Origin: Davidsoniella eucalypti
Lineage: Eukaryota; Ascomycota; Sordariomycetes; Microascales; Ceratocystidaceae
Direction: 5' to 3'
Assembly (NCBI GenBank): GCA_004009845.1
Contig: RMBW01000002.1
Location: 992,001-1,056,000 of the forward strand
Length of the DNA stretch: 64,000 nucleotides
The first letter of the stretch is position 1. Each line of letters starts with the position of its first letter. This document shows positions 49,517 to 59,450 of the stretch, in pieces. The position numbers and the translations under genes were made by a program. Below the pieces are notes generated by a model. That model was not told the DNA's origin and did no database searches. It saw only the letters and a list, made by a program, of their open reading frames with translations.

Positions 49517-50255
49517 TGACGTATTATTGCTTGTATAATCTTTCTTGCTGTATCGCTTTTGGCATATAGTCAGTCCTTGATGGACTATACCGTGTACGGT
49601 GACTCACAACACACCATCGCTTCGAAGCCTTGATTTGCGTATTTGTGTGTATCAATGTCTTCTTATCATTAGCCTACATGTTTTTGTATGTCTCTATATC
49701 TGTCTAGGAATTTTTGTTGATTCTTTTGGAATTTGGTTTACTGGGTTGGTTGGTTTTTGTCTTTTATCTTTGGTTGGGAGGATTAGGCGTTTGTATATTT
49801 GGTTTCTTTTTTCTTCTATGAGTATTTGATATACCTCTTATATAGTGTATGCCTTGTATGTTAACATTCATATAGAATGGCATTGGGTGTCCTTTCGGAA
49901 TAAGGGAGGGGTTGGACATGGCGTTTTTCTGTACATACACATGTATCATGTATCATGTTACGTTCGATGATACATAAGTAACTATCTAGTTATACGAAAC
50001 TGTTATAAATCATTATTGTATAGCTACCCATGTATGTATAGTGGCTCAACTTCATCAAATAACTGCCTGATGCGATGTATATGTATATTGTATATCCGAT
50101 CTATGTTGCCTCTTGAACTCATGTAATTTCTACACTATGATAACCACAATCTAATAGCTATGCAAATCGGTGAATTTGAAAGTTTCAGGCATCCTATGTC
50201 TTCTATACTTGATAACTTTACACTTGTATATTTTGTATTATAGAGAAGAGCCTTT
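49517..50255. other. Convergent intergenic region
   Basis: T-rich 3' flank of the RING-H2 gene and 3' flank of the small minus-strand gene. Nothing else was recognised. Confidence 0.5.
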
Positions 50256-50671
50256 TTAAAATCCGTGTCCAAAGTTGGCTGCTTTGTTAAGGAGCTCCTT
50301 TTTCTGGCTCTGATCGACGTCCACCGACTTGATAGACTCCCGTCGTTGTTCGTAGAGACTCTTACCGCGAGTCTGGGCAGTGTATTCTCTAAGTTTTTGT
50401 CTCCTCTCTAAATCTTCCTGCTTGTCTGATGGCGATGTTGCGGCGGTTCTCGTGGGGTTGGAGGAATATCTAGTATCTGGATAGAAACACCAGAAGAGAA
50501 GAGACGTTGCCTCGAAAACGCCGTGCTAGGTAGAGCCGGTGAATCTCCACCTTACAGGAACCACGTGATGCTAACGTCTAAAACTTCAGTATCTGCCACT
50601 AGGATCTAGGCCAACTTCGAGTTAACTGGCAAACATATCAAAAAGCTTACCAACCCCAGATATATAGCCAT
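50256..50671 (-). CDS. Small membrane protein, 96 residues
   Basis: Two exons (50671-50651, seven codons, and 50525-50256) are inferred. The intron has donor GTAAGC and acceptor CTACCTAG and is 125 nt. The protein begins MAIYLGL and joins HGVFEATSLLFWCFYPDTRY, giving one hydrophobic segment at about residues 3-24. A charged, mainly helical tail follows (DLERRQKLREYTAQTRGKS, then KKELLNKAANFGHGF at the C-terminus). The second exon alone has no ATG, which explains why a simple ORF scan would miss it. Charged/polar codon pattern and lack of internal stops suggest a real gene. I do not recognise the family; a tail facing the cytosol from an organelle membrane is plausible but unproven. Confidence 0.55.
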
Positions 50672-52482
50672 TCGTCAGGATGATACCCGAGCTAGTTACT
50701 CACTTTCTTAGACGAAGTAAAGTGAATTAGATACGGAATCAGTCATAGTTCACTCCAATGATAGTCTTGTTGAGTATGCTGATCACATCCATTGAACTGT
50801 AGAATCGCCATACTAGAATAGTACGACTTGTTAGATCTGTTTTGGTTGACGGCTATGACGATGATACACGATCTTTATATTAGAAAAAGAGCCACTACCG
50901 CCATTCGGTCAGATGTCCATCAACAAAAACTCCGAACCCCAACCATCACCACATAATTTTGAAGAGGCAGTTTCTTCCGCTATTACTATCTCGGGCGTAT
51001 CCAACCCTAACGAGTGTGTCTTTGTCCACTCTAGTCATATTGAAACTATACTCCGTGAAGCAACACACAGATCGTAAAGATTTAGGATACAATATACCGG
51101 ATACGAGAATAGTAACTAATAGCAGATTTCATATGCAACTGGGGTGTAGCAAAGATATGTAAGATTTCAAAAAAGCCAGCTAGACTAAAGTTGAGTAGAT
51201 GTTCAGGATCATGAAGATAAATAGTGTATGCGAAATGCAGCGGGCTTTCTCTTGCAACGTAGTTGTTCCAATAAATCGTGAGTGTCACGATATAGCACTA
51301 GTGACTTAAATTGGTAGTTGTACCGTTAAGCGAGTACACCAAGGCTAGATATCGCCATTATCACACTAGTTTGCTTTCCTAGCACCTAGTTTTTTTTGCC
51401 TTGAACACTATCTCCCAGTTTCCCGTGGGATATCGTGGACAATTTCCATATCATATCTCCTCTTGCCTTGCCCAAATAAGCCCCTACTTAGTTCCAGTCT
51501 TCAATCCCCATATCCACCCCCCCCTATGATTCTAGAAAGCACTAATCATACTCAGTTAGAGCATCAACTTCTACTCAGATATACTTCTCATCAAACCAAC
51601 CCTTTTGATGCCATTTGATAGTCTCTCCTCTCCCACTTGAATAAAGAAATATAAATCCAAGCATATACCATGAGAATAACGATAAGTGAGTCTATTCACT
51701 CTATATAATAATATAACCTGTCTCATCCAGGCTTGAAATTATGAGATCAAAACTGGATAATCAACTCGTAGACTTTCCTTCTGGGATTTCTATATCAAAT
51801 CTCCTGCCATGAGTCTCTTGTCTTGCTACATTACTTTTATTCCTATACAATTCCTCCTCTTGTCGGCTCTCACCTTATGCTCCATTTTGTTCCTTTGGTT
51901 TCCATATACAAGATTTCACTTCTGTGTTCCCAACACATCTTACCTAAGCAGTTCCCTATAGTTTCATTAATTGTATTTGCATCGTTATAGACGAGGCAAG
52001 TGACGATAGTTGGAGAAACTTAACCATAGCGGAGGACAAGAGTGGCTGACTTGAGATGGGTTGGTTAGTTGGAAACGGACTAAAAGATAAAAGGTTTATA
52101 GATCAAAAAAGAGATGTTTCTTTATTATAGAAACAAAGAGAATAGAAAACAAAAGGAGGGGGTGACAACATCTCTATGATCAACTATAACTACAGCTTCT
52201 CTAAAAGACGCTACTACCCAGGCCACTGAAATTTATCTATGGAGTTTGCCATGTAAAACAGTAAAAAAACACATATCAAAGACTAAGGAGAAGATCTAGA
52301 TGCTAACTAGAAACAAGAGGGAATAAAATAACTACAGGTAAATATAGAAACTGAGCCATGTTGAAAAACATAGACTAGTCCAAGCAATGATACAGAAACG
52401 ACCAAGATAACAAGATACCCAAGAAATATAACAGACGAGCTAATACAGCAATCGACGCGGTTCGCGATAAGTGTTATGACTG
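50672..52482. other. Intergenic, AT-rich
   Basis: About 1.8 kb of AT-rich DNA with only short frames lacking similarity. It lies between the small membrane-protein gene and the transposon-rich right end. Confidence 0.45.
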
Positions 52483-52737
52483 TTACTCTTCAACGTCTCC
52501 CTGCTGGTATTTCATAGAAATACGACGGCGTGCTCCATGGTTGGTTACATGGTGTTTTTGGTCTGCAGCGAACCTCATCTGATCTAGTCTAAAAGGCCAC
52601 CGGCTCTCGGCACGGGGTGTTGGCCCCGGCGGACTACGCGTGGTTTTATCCTTTTTCGGGCGTAGCTGTTGCTGCATTCTGGGATATACAGTTGAAAAGG
52701 ACTCTCTGATAACCTCCTCGTCGAATCCTCCTGACAT
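52483..52737 (-). CDS. Hypothetical 84-residue ORF
   Basis: A single-exon frame starting MSGGFDEEVIRESF. It is basic and Pro-rich in the middle (KKDKTTRSPPGPTPR) and ends RRRISMKYQQGDVEE. No domain was recognised. It lies next to a LINE relic and may be a fragment of a mobile element rather than a host gene. Confidence 0.3.
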   Translation of the reverse strand: MSGGFDEEVIRESFSTVYPRMQQQLRPKKDKTTRSPPGPTPRAESRWPFRLDQMRFAADQKHHVTNHGARRRISMKYQQGDVEE

Positions 52738-52839
52738 CTCCTTCCTCTAAGCACCCCTGAGTGTTATGACTAAGTTTAATGAAGAGTTGGATAGGGTTCT
52801 AAAATAGCTGGGAGAGCACGAAATATAAGACGATGATAT

Positions 52840-53600
52840 TCAGCGATTCAATATGCCTTCTTACGATACCAAGGAGGCGATCGACGAGGCTAAAGGGTTT
52901 ATCCAGAAATTGAAAGATGGACTGGTAGGCAGAAACGTCTACTATATCCAGACCCCAGGACACGGGAATTGGTGGCAACAGCAATATTTTCGGCCAACTA
53001 CACCCAAGCACTATTTCCATAGCTGTGGTTTACAGGTGGTACAAGGAACATACGCAGGCAAAATTTCAGGAATGTTGCTATGAACAGGCGGCTATCAGGA
53101 ACAATGTAGAGAGGAGGAAACCAGACTCTCTCTCTTCATGTAGCCATACCTGGGGCAAGGGCTAGTCAAGGACAGATACTGGCGACACTCTCTGAACACG
53201 GAGACTCTAAAGACTATCCTGAGCGATTAGGCCATGAAAACGCCACATTGGAATGCCACAGGTGTGGCAAAGACAAGGAAAGGACACACATCTGGACCTG
53301 TCGCACAAGGCCAACGCCTTGGGGCAGAGCATTCACTAAAAAACCACCCATGACCACGAATGGCAGAAGAGCACTGGCAAATAAACAAGAACAAGCATAG
53401 GCACCACAGAGAGAGCGGGGCTGTGTCTCATGGATATCTCTCTTTTGCTTGCTATACTTGCTTTCTGTTTTGTTTTGCTTTGAAAGAAGACGCAGGTGTT
53501 GCTATCGTGAAAGAGACGGAGGCCAGGCCAGTCGGAAGAATAGCTGGCCGAAGAGGCTTCGCGCCGACTTCATTCGATATCCAGTGAACAAATACATATT
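52840..53600 (+). pseudogene. Second LINE 3'-end relic, degenerate
   Basis: Collinear with the LINE copy at 6.7-7.5 kb: the ATCGACGAGGCTAAAG block, the PGH/R ribonuclease H remnant, the CCHC knuckle stretch (AATGCCACAGGTGTGGCAAA is shared exactly) and the GACGCAGGTGTTGCTA block near the 3' end. The ribonuclease H part is frameshifted after YYIQTPGH, so no protein survives. Neither a target duplication nor the ATC tail seen in the other copy could be found. Where the 6.9-kb copy has a stop, this copy keeps CAG. Confidence 0.75.
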
Positions 53601-54388
53601 CTCGGCCTTGTTGACTGGCCTATGTGACACACTTAGGCTAGTTGGCTTATCAATCACTACAAAAATTACAGTCAAGGATCCACCTCCAACAGAATTATCG
53701 AGAGTTCGAAAGTTATCTTTTTAATTTTTTATAAATTTGTTTTTATAATTCATTAATCTTATGGGGCTATAGAGCTATGAAGATGTCCGAAAGTTATCTA
53801 ATTTGTGGCAATAGTAGTTTAATAAAGATACTTGAAGTTATTACAGTCTTTAAACCCAAATATCACACATAGCAGTGATGTTACAAACCAAGAAGGGATA
53901 ATACAACTCGGTTTATAGTATTCGTCGTGAGGAACCCTTGATTGTGCAGTGGCCTGTAACTGTGCTGATCTTGTTAGATAATACTATTATATCATTCAAG
54001 TGCAACTGAATCGATTAAGGTATCAAGTTAATTTTGCACCTATTATTCACTGCTGCAATTTCAGCCACAGTTACTAGTGCTTCCAGCCACAACTACTCCT
54101 GAAATGTTACCATAGCTACAGCCACTTGCCTCAGAAAGGGCCAAGGCCAAGGCTTAAAAAAGGTCGCCCAACAAACCTGGGATACCATTTTCTTCTTCTT
54201 TCACATTATATTCTCGTCAAAACTGAACAAACCGACGAAAACTTAACCTCTTTCTACTTCTTAACTTTGCTACTATATTTCTTTTTGTTTCTTATCTTGA
54301 CTACCCTCTACTGTTGTTTTACTATATATCATTTTTTACTCTATTTTTATCACAAGGCATTGCAAACTTCACGTCAAGTTCGGAGGCC
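53601..54388. other. AT-rich spacer before RecQ-like ORF
   Basis: No gene was recognised. The final 200 bases are T-rich on the plus strand and directly precede the start of the RecQ-like ORF. Confidence 0.45.
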
Positions 54389-56200
54389 ATGGAAAGCTTT
54401 GTCGAAGTCAACAAAGAGCATAACATGCTTATCTGTCTCCAATGCAAGACTGCAATTTGTCCCGGGAAAAGTATCCAAACTCATTTGCGTAACAAGCACC
54501 AAGGGAAGGGAGAGATTTGCCAAGATATTGTAAATCACTATGCCACTATGGATTTGGCTGATCCAAGGGTTGATGCTCTCCCCATCGATGGAAGCCCTGC
54601 TATCAAAATTCTCGCTCTGCATAGTGGATACAGTTGCTCTGCGTGTCCATATCTCACAAGATTCGAAGGTGGAATCCTGCGGCACTGGAGAGAAACGGGA
54701 CATACTTCCCCGGAGCCTAAATCAAGAATGGTGCAATTGCAGACTTGGATGAATGGGAACCATGTACGATACTGGATTGTCGGCGATGGTACAGCCCAGG
54801 CCGACTCTAAGTTGGCCCCAAAGAAGAATGGCGATCTGATGAAGCTCAAGCTCATGTTGCCCAGTCGTGAGACAAAGCTAGCTGTCGAAGATTCCAAGCG
54901 CAAGCGGTTAAGTGATGTCGTGGGGTGTGAGGAGCAGCACCGGCTAGATAATGATTCCAAGAAGCCCCGGCACAATATAGCGGTGGATGTGGAAGAAGAG
55001 ATGAAGTCTGGCTTGTGTGTTCTGCTTGGATCCAGGGCAACTTGGCGCAGCCGTGAGCAGGCGGACAGCATGCGTGTGATCATGGATTTGAAGAATGAAC
55101 AGTCACTCATCAGTGTACTACCGGCCAAGGCCGGAAAGAGCATATTGTTTCTGTTACCAGCGATTATGCAAAGCACTGGTATTAGCATCGTGGTTGTACC
55201 GTTTGCTGCTCTAATGGAGGACTTGGTCACTCGGGCAGTGGCGATGGGGATTGACTGTGTTCGTTTCCAATCTTCTTTACACGGTGGGCGAAAGGAACTA
55301 TCAAGAGCAGCTCGGTTAATAATTGTTAGTGCTGATATAATCAGCGCTGGAGAGTTTCTCGGATACACTGACGGGTTACTGTGTGCTGGGTTGCTTCGGC
55401 GAATCTTCATCGACGATTTCTATACCATCATCACAGATATCGGGTACAGATCGAAGCTGGGCGAACTTCAAAGCTTGAACCGGTATAGCTGCCCACTGAT
55501 ACTACTGACGGCCACACTACCGAAGATTCTTGAGGAATGGCTCCAGGATCAGTGGAAGGTGAAGGCCAACGTAATAATCCGGGCCCGTACTACGACAGTC
55601 AACTGTCGGTATAGAGTCGAACAGGTCAAGCTTGAAAACGGCTCAGTCGAACATCGAGTTGTAGAGATAGCCAAGCAGCTTGAGGCATCGATGTTTGGCC
55701 AGCAGAAGGGAATAATATATTGCCGTTCAAAGCAACAATGCAAAGTCATCGCTGAGAAGGTCGGCTGTAGTTTCTACTACAGTCATATGGATGAGAAGGA
55801 ACGGAAGGGGGCTTGGGAGGCATGGGGTAAAAGGCGAGGACATCGATGGATTGTGGCAACAGTAGGCTTTGGGGTAGGAATCAAGGTTGAAAACATCACA
55901 GCGGTGATTCACGCAGGACAGCCATATGGGCTCGTTGATTTTGTACAACAGACGGGACGAGGATGGCAGCTGCCGGGCGAGGTACTCGAATCGGTTATCG
56001 TACACAATGGACGCCCAAGCCGGCAAGATCTACATGGCAACTTTCTAGATGAGCGCAACCGAGCGGAGATGCAGGCGTTCATATCAACAACCTGTTGCCG
56101 GCGGACGATCATCAGTGCTTTTATGGATGGCGTTGAAGGAGAGTCATGCAAGAGCATCACAGATGCCGAGTTATGTGATTGCTGTCAGGGGACGCCGTGA
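54389..56200 (+). CDS. RecQ-like helicase with N-terminal C2H2 fingers, mobile-element type
   Basis: An uninterrupted frame of 603 residues. The ATG at 54389 (MESFVEVNKEHN) was chosen over an upstream hydrophobic in-frame extension. Two Cys2His2-like fingers are at about 16-37 (CLQC ... THLRNKH) and 83-105 (CSAC ... HWRETGH), followed by a basic linker. The helicase part carries recognisable RecQ/telomere-linked-helicase motifs: motif I AKAGKS (246-251), motif II IDDFY (341-345) where DE-C/A-H is expected, motif III TATLP (374-378), motif IV GIIYCRSKQQ, motif V WIVATVGFGVGI, and motif VI QQTGRGWQ (520-527) in place of QxxGRxGR. The C-terminus keeps the Cys-rich CRRTIISAFMDG ... CDCC tail. This finger-plus-RecQ combination is common in fungal repeats and subtelomeres. 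An open frame with damaged ATPase motifs could mean a recent relic or a changed role. Confidence 0.75.
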   Translation: MESFVEVNKEHNMLICLQCKTAICPGKSIQTHLRNKHQGKGEICQDIVNHYATMDLADPRVDALPIDGSPAIKILALHSGYSCSACPYLTRFEGGILRHWRETGHTSPEPKSRMVQLQTWMNGNHVRYWIVGDGTAQADSKLAPKKNGDLMKLKLMLPSRETKLAVEDSKRKRLSDVVGCEEQHRLDNDSKKPRHNIAVDVEEEMKSGLCVLLGSRATWRSREQADSMRVIMDLKNEQSLISVLPAKAGKSILFLLPAIMQSTGISIVVVPFAALMEDLVTRAVAMGIDCVRFQSSLHGGRKELSRAARLIIVSADIISAGEFLGYTDGLLCAGLLRRIFIDDFYTIITDIGYRSKLGELQSLNRYSCPLILLTATLPKILEEWLQDQWKVKANVIIRARTTTVNCRYRVEQVKLENGSVEHRVVEIAKQLEASMFGQQKGIIYCRSKQQCKVIAEKVGCSFYYSHMDEKERKGAWEAWGKRRGHRWIVATVGFGVGIKVENITAVIHAGQPYGLVDFVQQTGRGWQLPGEVLESVIVHNGRPSRQDLHGNFLDERNRAEMQAFISTTCCRRTIISAFMDGVEGESCKSITDAELCDCCQGTP

Positions 56201-56259
56201 GTTGTTGTAACAGGTCGCAAAACAAAGACAGGATAGATAATTAGACATAAGATATAAAT

Positions 56260-56441
56260 GGATCTAGGGCCCATTCTGGCTGTGGCAGACACTACATCCG
56301 TTACCATCTGTCTATATAAGGAGACCGCTTCCCTCCTTATTCTTATCTAGTTCTTTCCTTTTCCTCTTTATCTTCTTCAACTTCCTAATTATACTCTTAT
56401 ACTTACTTATGCAAGCCTCGTTCTCGTCGTAGATCGTCACA
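56260..56441 (+). repeat. LTR-like repeat, left inverted arm
   Basis: It begins near GGATCTAGGGCCC, has a TATATAAGGAG promoter-like box, and ends GTAGATCGTCACA. Its reverse complement, diverged but collinear, occurs at 56595-56780. It looks like a solo or orphan LTR of the family whose integrase lies to the right on the minus strand. Confidence 0.7.
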
Positions 56442-56557
56442 CTTTAAAGAAGATACCTGATTTTTTTATTGTTGACTGTTCAACACGATTCGTTTTGTCC
56501 TCTCTCTCTGCTTTCACTTTGTCAGATCCAGACAACTTCTTGTTATAACTCTCTTCG

Positions 56558-56596
56558 TGTAAGGGTCTAAGGCCCATCAGTATTGGCCAAGTCATG
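56558..56596 (+). repeat. 39-bp LTR start fragment
   Basis: The first 39 bases of the LTR that begins at 58955 (TGTAAGGGTCTAAGGCCC onward) are repeated here without mismatch, then stop at the edge of the inverted LTR-like arm. This marks a junction between two element families. Confidence 0.8.
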
Positions 56597-56780
56597 TGAC
56601 GATCTACGACGAGAACGAGGCTTGCAGAAGTAGAAGAGATATTGTATTTGACGAGGTTAAAGAAGATAGAGAGGGAAGAAAAGAACTAGACAAGAATAAG
56701 GAGGGGAGACGGCCTCCTTATATAGACAAAAGTAACGGCTGTGGTAGATACCACAGCCAACAAGATTGGGTCCTAGATCC
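56595..56780 (-). repeat. LTR-like repeat, right inverted arm
   Basis: Reverse-complement partner of 56260-56441, with TATATAAGGAGG on the minus strand. It lies downstream of the minus-strand integrase-chromodomain frame, so it fits as that element's 3' LTR. The two arms with a 153-bp spacer could fold into a long imperfect hairpin. Confidence 0.7.
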
Positions 56781-56961
56781 TTTCAACTACCCCCCCCTCA
56801 ATGTTCTAACTAACCTAAGATATATGAGCCCCCCTCCATGAGGCTGAGAAAAGAAAAGAAAATAAAAAAATTATTGATACAAATTGGAGGGACCAGAAAA
56901 ACAATGAAAAATAACCAGATACCAAGAAGAAGAATGAGTGACAAATCACCTATGACTAAGT

Positions 56962-58353
56962 TCAATCCGAGCGACCATTCGCCTCTGCGAAGATTTTCCA
57001 AGCTAAGGTATCCTTAACGTGAATGAGGGGTTCCCAGGTAGCGTCTTCGTAACCTAACCACTTGACTAACGCCTGCTCTGCTCGTCGATTTTTACGTGTC
57101 TTTAAAATACTCTCTACCCTCCATTCGCCAGCTACCAGGTCAGGATTCGAAGCTGCTTCACGCTCCGTCACCGGCCCCGGCTCATCATCTTGTAAGACTT
57201 GAGAGGGGAGCGGATCATTCGCGGCTCGGCGCACCATGCTGACATGAAAACTTGGCTAAATGTTGCCTGGGACATTGAGCTTGACCACGTGGCTACCTAC
57301 TAGTCCTGTGACTTTGTAGCGTTTGGCTAGCCAATCGAGTTTGCGAGAGGGACGAGCTGTGGAAATGTTTTTAGTACTAAGATACACTGTATCACCCACA
57401 TGGAACTTCTCAGCTGGCTGACGGTGGCGGTTCGAGGCTCTCTCCTGCGCTTCTTGAGCAGCAGCAAGAGAGGCGCGGGCAAAGGCCATGGCATCGCGTA
57501 GCTTGCTTAGCCACTGCTGTGCACCCTCGACTGGAGATCCAGCAGAAGCAGGCAGCCCTTGAGTCGACGGCTCGATGATATCGATGTTGAAACCGTGGTT
57601 GGCGAAGAAGGGGGACATGCCGGTGCTTGATGCGATCCTGTTGTTGAGAGCAAGCTGAGCTTGCGGCAGGAGATCTGCCCAGTCGTTTTGAGCAAAAGAA
57701 CAGAAGTTGCGAATATAGGCTTCGATTTCCTGATTACTTCTTTCTTGGGCTCCGTCGGTTTGTGGGTGGAAAGCGGTGGACAAGCGTCGCTTGATGCCTA
57801 GGCGCCTGCAAACTTCTCCCCAAAATAAATGCGCAAATTGGGGGCCACGGTCAGAAACTATTGCTGAGGGAAATCCATGATGGGAGAATACGTTTACCAG
57901 AAGGGCCTCTGCAGTATCACGAGAGGAGGTAGACTTCATTGGAATCAACACTTGCGACTTGGTAAGACGATCGGTGACTCCTAAGATTGCTGTGCAGCCG
58001 CGGGACTCTGGTAGAGGGCCAATAAAGTCCATGGCCAGCTCTGTCCAGGGCCGTGCTGGCACTGGCAACGGCTTAAGTAAACCACGTTTTTGTTCGCGCC
58101 AAATCTTGCTTTTACCACAAGTAGAGCAATTCGAAACAAACCTGCGCACGTCCGAAGTTAATCCAGGCCAAGCATATTCTCGAGAGACCAGATCGCGGGT
58201 AATGTTACGACCAGGGTGGCCTGCCAAATAAGAATCGTGAATGTTCTGAATTAATTTAGTGCGGAGGGGTTCAAAACGTGGAATCCATACGCGGTCGCGC
58301 CAGCGGAGTAAACATTTATTGAGAGGATCTAAGGAGGGACGAGGCCAACAATC
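56962..58353 (-). pseudogene. Ty3/gypsy integrase-chromodomain fragment
   Basis: The frame opens just after a TAA at 58354 and reads the end of pol. It has the H2C2 zinc domain (HDSYLAGHPGRN ... CSTCGKSK), the catalytic core with AMDFIGPLP and IVSDRGPQF supplying the two aspartates and FHPQTDGAQERSNQEIE the glutamate, then an SH3-like DTVYLSTKN segment. A TAG at 57256-57258 interrupts it. In the same frame after it come the linker FHVSMVRRAANDPLP and a chromodomain (EWRVESILKTRK ... LVKWLGYEDATWEP) ending at 56962. Integrase inserts the element's cDNA; the chromodomain usually guides it to methylated-histone chromatin. No protease or reverse transcriptase precedes it, so this is a 5'-deleted copy with one nonsense codon. 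Confidence 0.88.
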
Positions 58354-58368
58354 TTAGAAAGGGTGATT

Positions 58369-58498
58369 AGATTGTGGCCGATGGAGAGAAGGACTATTAT
58401 CTGTTGGCATAACGGCGGGAAGACGTCCCTATTTATAACCGTTTTGCATAGGCTAAGATCAAGCTTAGCCAAACCAACCAGGGCCTTAGACCCTTACA
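58369..58498 (-). repeat. LTR of element-1 family, truncated, minus strand
   Basis: On the minus strand it starts TGTAAGGGTCTAAGGCC and carries TTATAAATAGGGAC and a CATCGG block, matching the LTRs at 58955 and 60923. A purine-rich tract (GGTGGAGGGGGAGG) lies just before its start, so it is the 3' LTR of a minus-strand copy. It stops short at the join with the integrase fragment. Confidence 0.75.
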
Positions 58499-58954
58499 AT
58501 AGCCTCCCCCTCCACCGGCAGAAAAAATATACTACCTAATTAATGTTTTTCTAATTACAAATACCAATAAAACAACCCGTGTACGCTGAAACCAATATTG
58601 CAACATCAATAAATTCCTGCCTAATCCTTGGCGTGCCCGAAACTCTTGGGGGCGTGTATATTCTGCATCTGCGACGCCCAGGGGGGGTGCAATCCGACCA
58701 CGAGATGTACTAATCCTTCTGCTTCCGATCACGACTTAGCCGGGCTTGATACCGGGGCGTGCACGACTTAACCGGGCTTGATACCGGGGCGTATGTGAAG
58801 CCTTGGGGGGTACATGGTGTCATCATTTCCCCCTGCCTGTCGCAGGAAAAATGGTTGAAAAGGCGGTATAAAGATAAAGGGGGCGCCGTCGGGCGCATTC
58901 GAGGGGTTTCCAGGGCCTGGTAAATGCAATTCTGTGGGATGGGGGGTCCGTGTT
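58499..58954 (-). mobile_element. 3' internal remnant of minus-strand LTR element
   Basis: Sequence between the minus-strand polypurine tract and the next LTR. It contains a 32-bp tandem duplication (58730-58761 and 58762-58793; unit core ACCGGGCTTGATACCGGGGC, one copy differing by a base or two). No intact reading frame remains. Confidence 0.55.
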
Positions 58955-59150
58955 TGTAAGGGTCTAAGGCCCATCAGTATTGGCCAAGTCATGCCTTGGC
59001 CCTACTTGACTTTGACATAAATAGGGACCGATTCCCTCGTAGTTTAGTCTTAGTTTCTCTTTCTCCCTCATCGGTCTCAATTCAATTCATCTTTACGACC
59101 ATTTTTCCTCGCAAATCCTCGTATATCGTCTCATTTTGAGACCGATAACT
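58955..59150 (+). repeat. 5' LTR and leader start, element A
   Basis: Starts TGTAAGGGTCTAAGG, has ACATAAATAGGG as a probable TATA region, and shares CATCGGTCTCAAT and CGTATATCGTCTCATTTTG with the LTR at 60923. An internal stem (GTCTCA / TGAGAC) is identical in both. The exact LTR end is uncertain: a TG...CA boundary could fall near 59101. Confidence 0.7.
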
Positions 59151-59162
59151 CTTAAGTTTTTG

Positions 59163-59392
59163 TTGTCCAAGCCGTCTGCTTGCCCTCTTTTCTGTCCAAG
59201 CCGTCCGCTTGCCCTCTCTGTTGTCCAAGCCGTCCGCTTGCCTCTCTTCCTGTCCAAGCCGCCCGCTTGCCACTTTTCCTGTCCAAGCCGTCCGCTTGCC
59301 CCTTTTCCTGTACAAGCCGACCACTTGATTTCTCCCTTTGTCCAAGCCGTTTGCTTGCCTTTATTCGTCCTGTCCAAGCCGTTTGCTTGCCC
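59163..59392 (+). repeat. Leader array of eight short hairpins, element A
   Basis: Eight units begin at 59168, 59197, 59226, 59255, 59284, 59313, 59343 and 59375, a period of 29 nt for most and 30-32 at the end. Each is CAAGC-loop of five-GCTTG, preceded by TGTC (TGTA in unit 6) and followed by a pyrimidine spacer. Loops vary (CGTCT, CGTCC, CGCCC, CGTTT) while the stems are constant, except unit 6 (CAAGC / ACTTG), which loses one pair. A period of 29 is not a multiple of three, so the open frame across it is not expected to be selected as protein. Confidence 0.85.
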
Positions 59393-59450
59393 TAGTTGCA
59401 CCTGCTCCATCTGTCCGCTCGTCCACTTTTCGCGTACCGTCCAAGTCACT

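Noticed and set aside
59136..59450. Open frame through the hairpin array of element A
   Set aside because: It has no ATG before 59451, and the repeat period of 29 nt shifts frame each unit, so the peptide is not repetitive in one frame. The real gag start is the conserved MSD at 59451.
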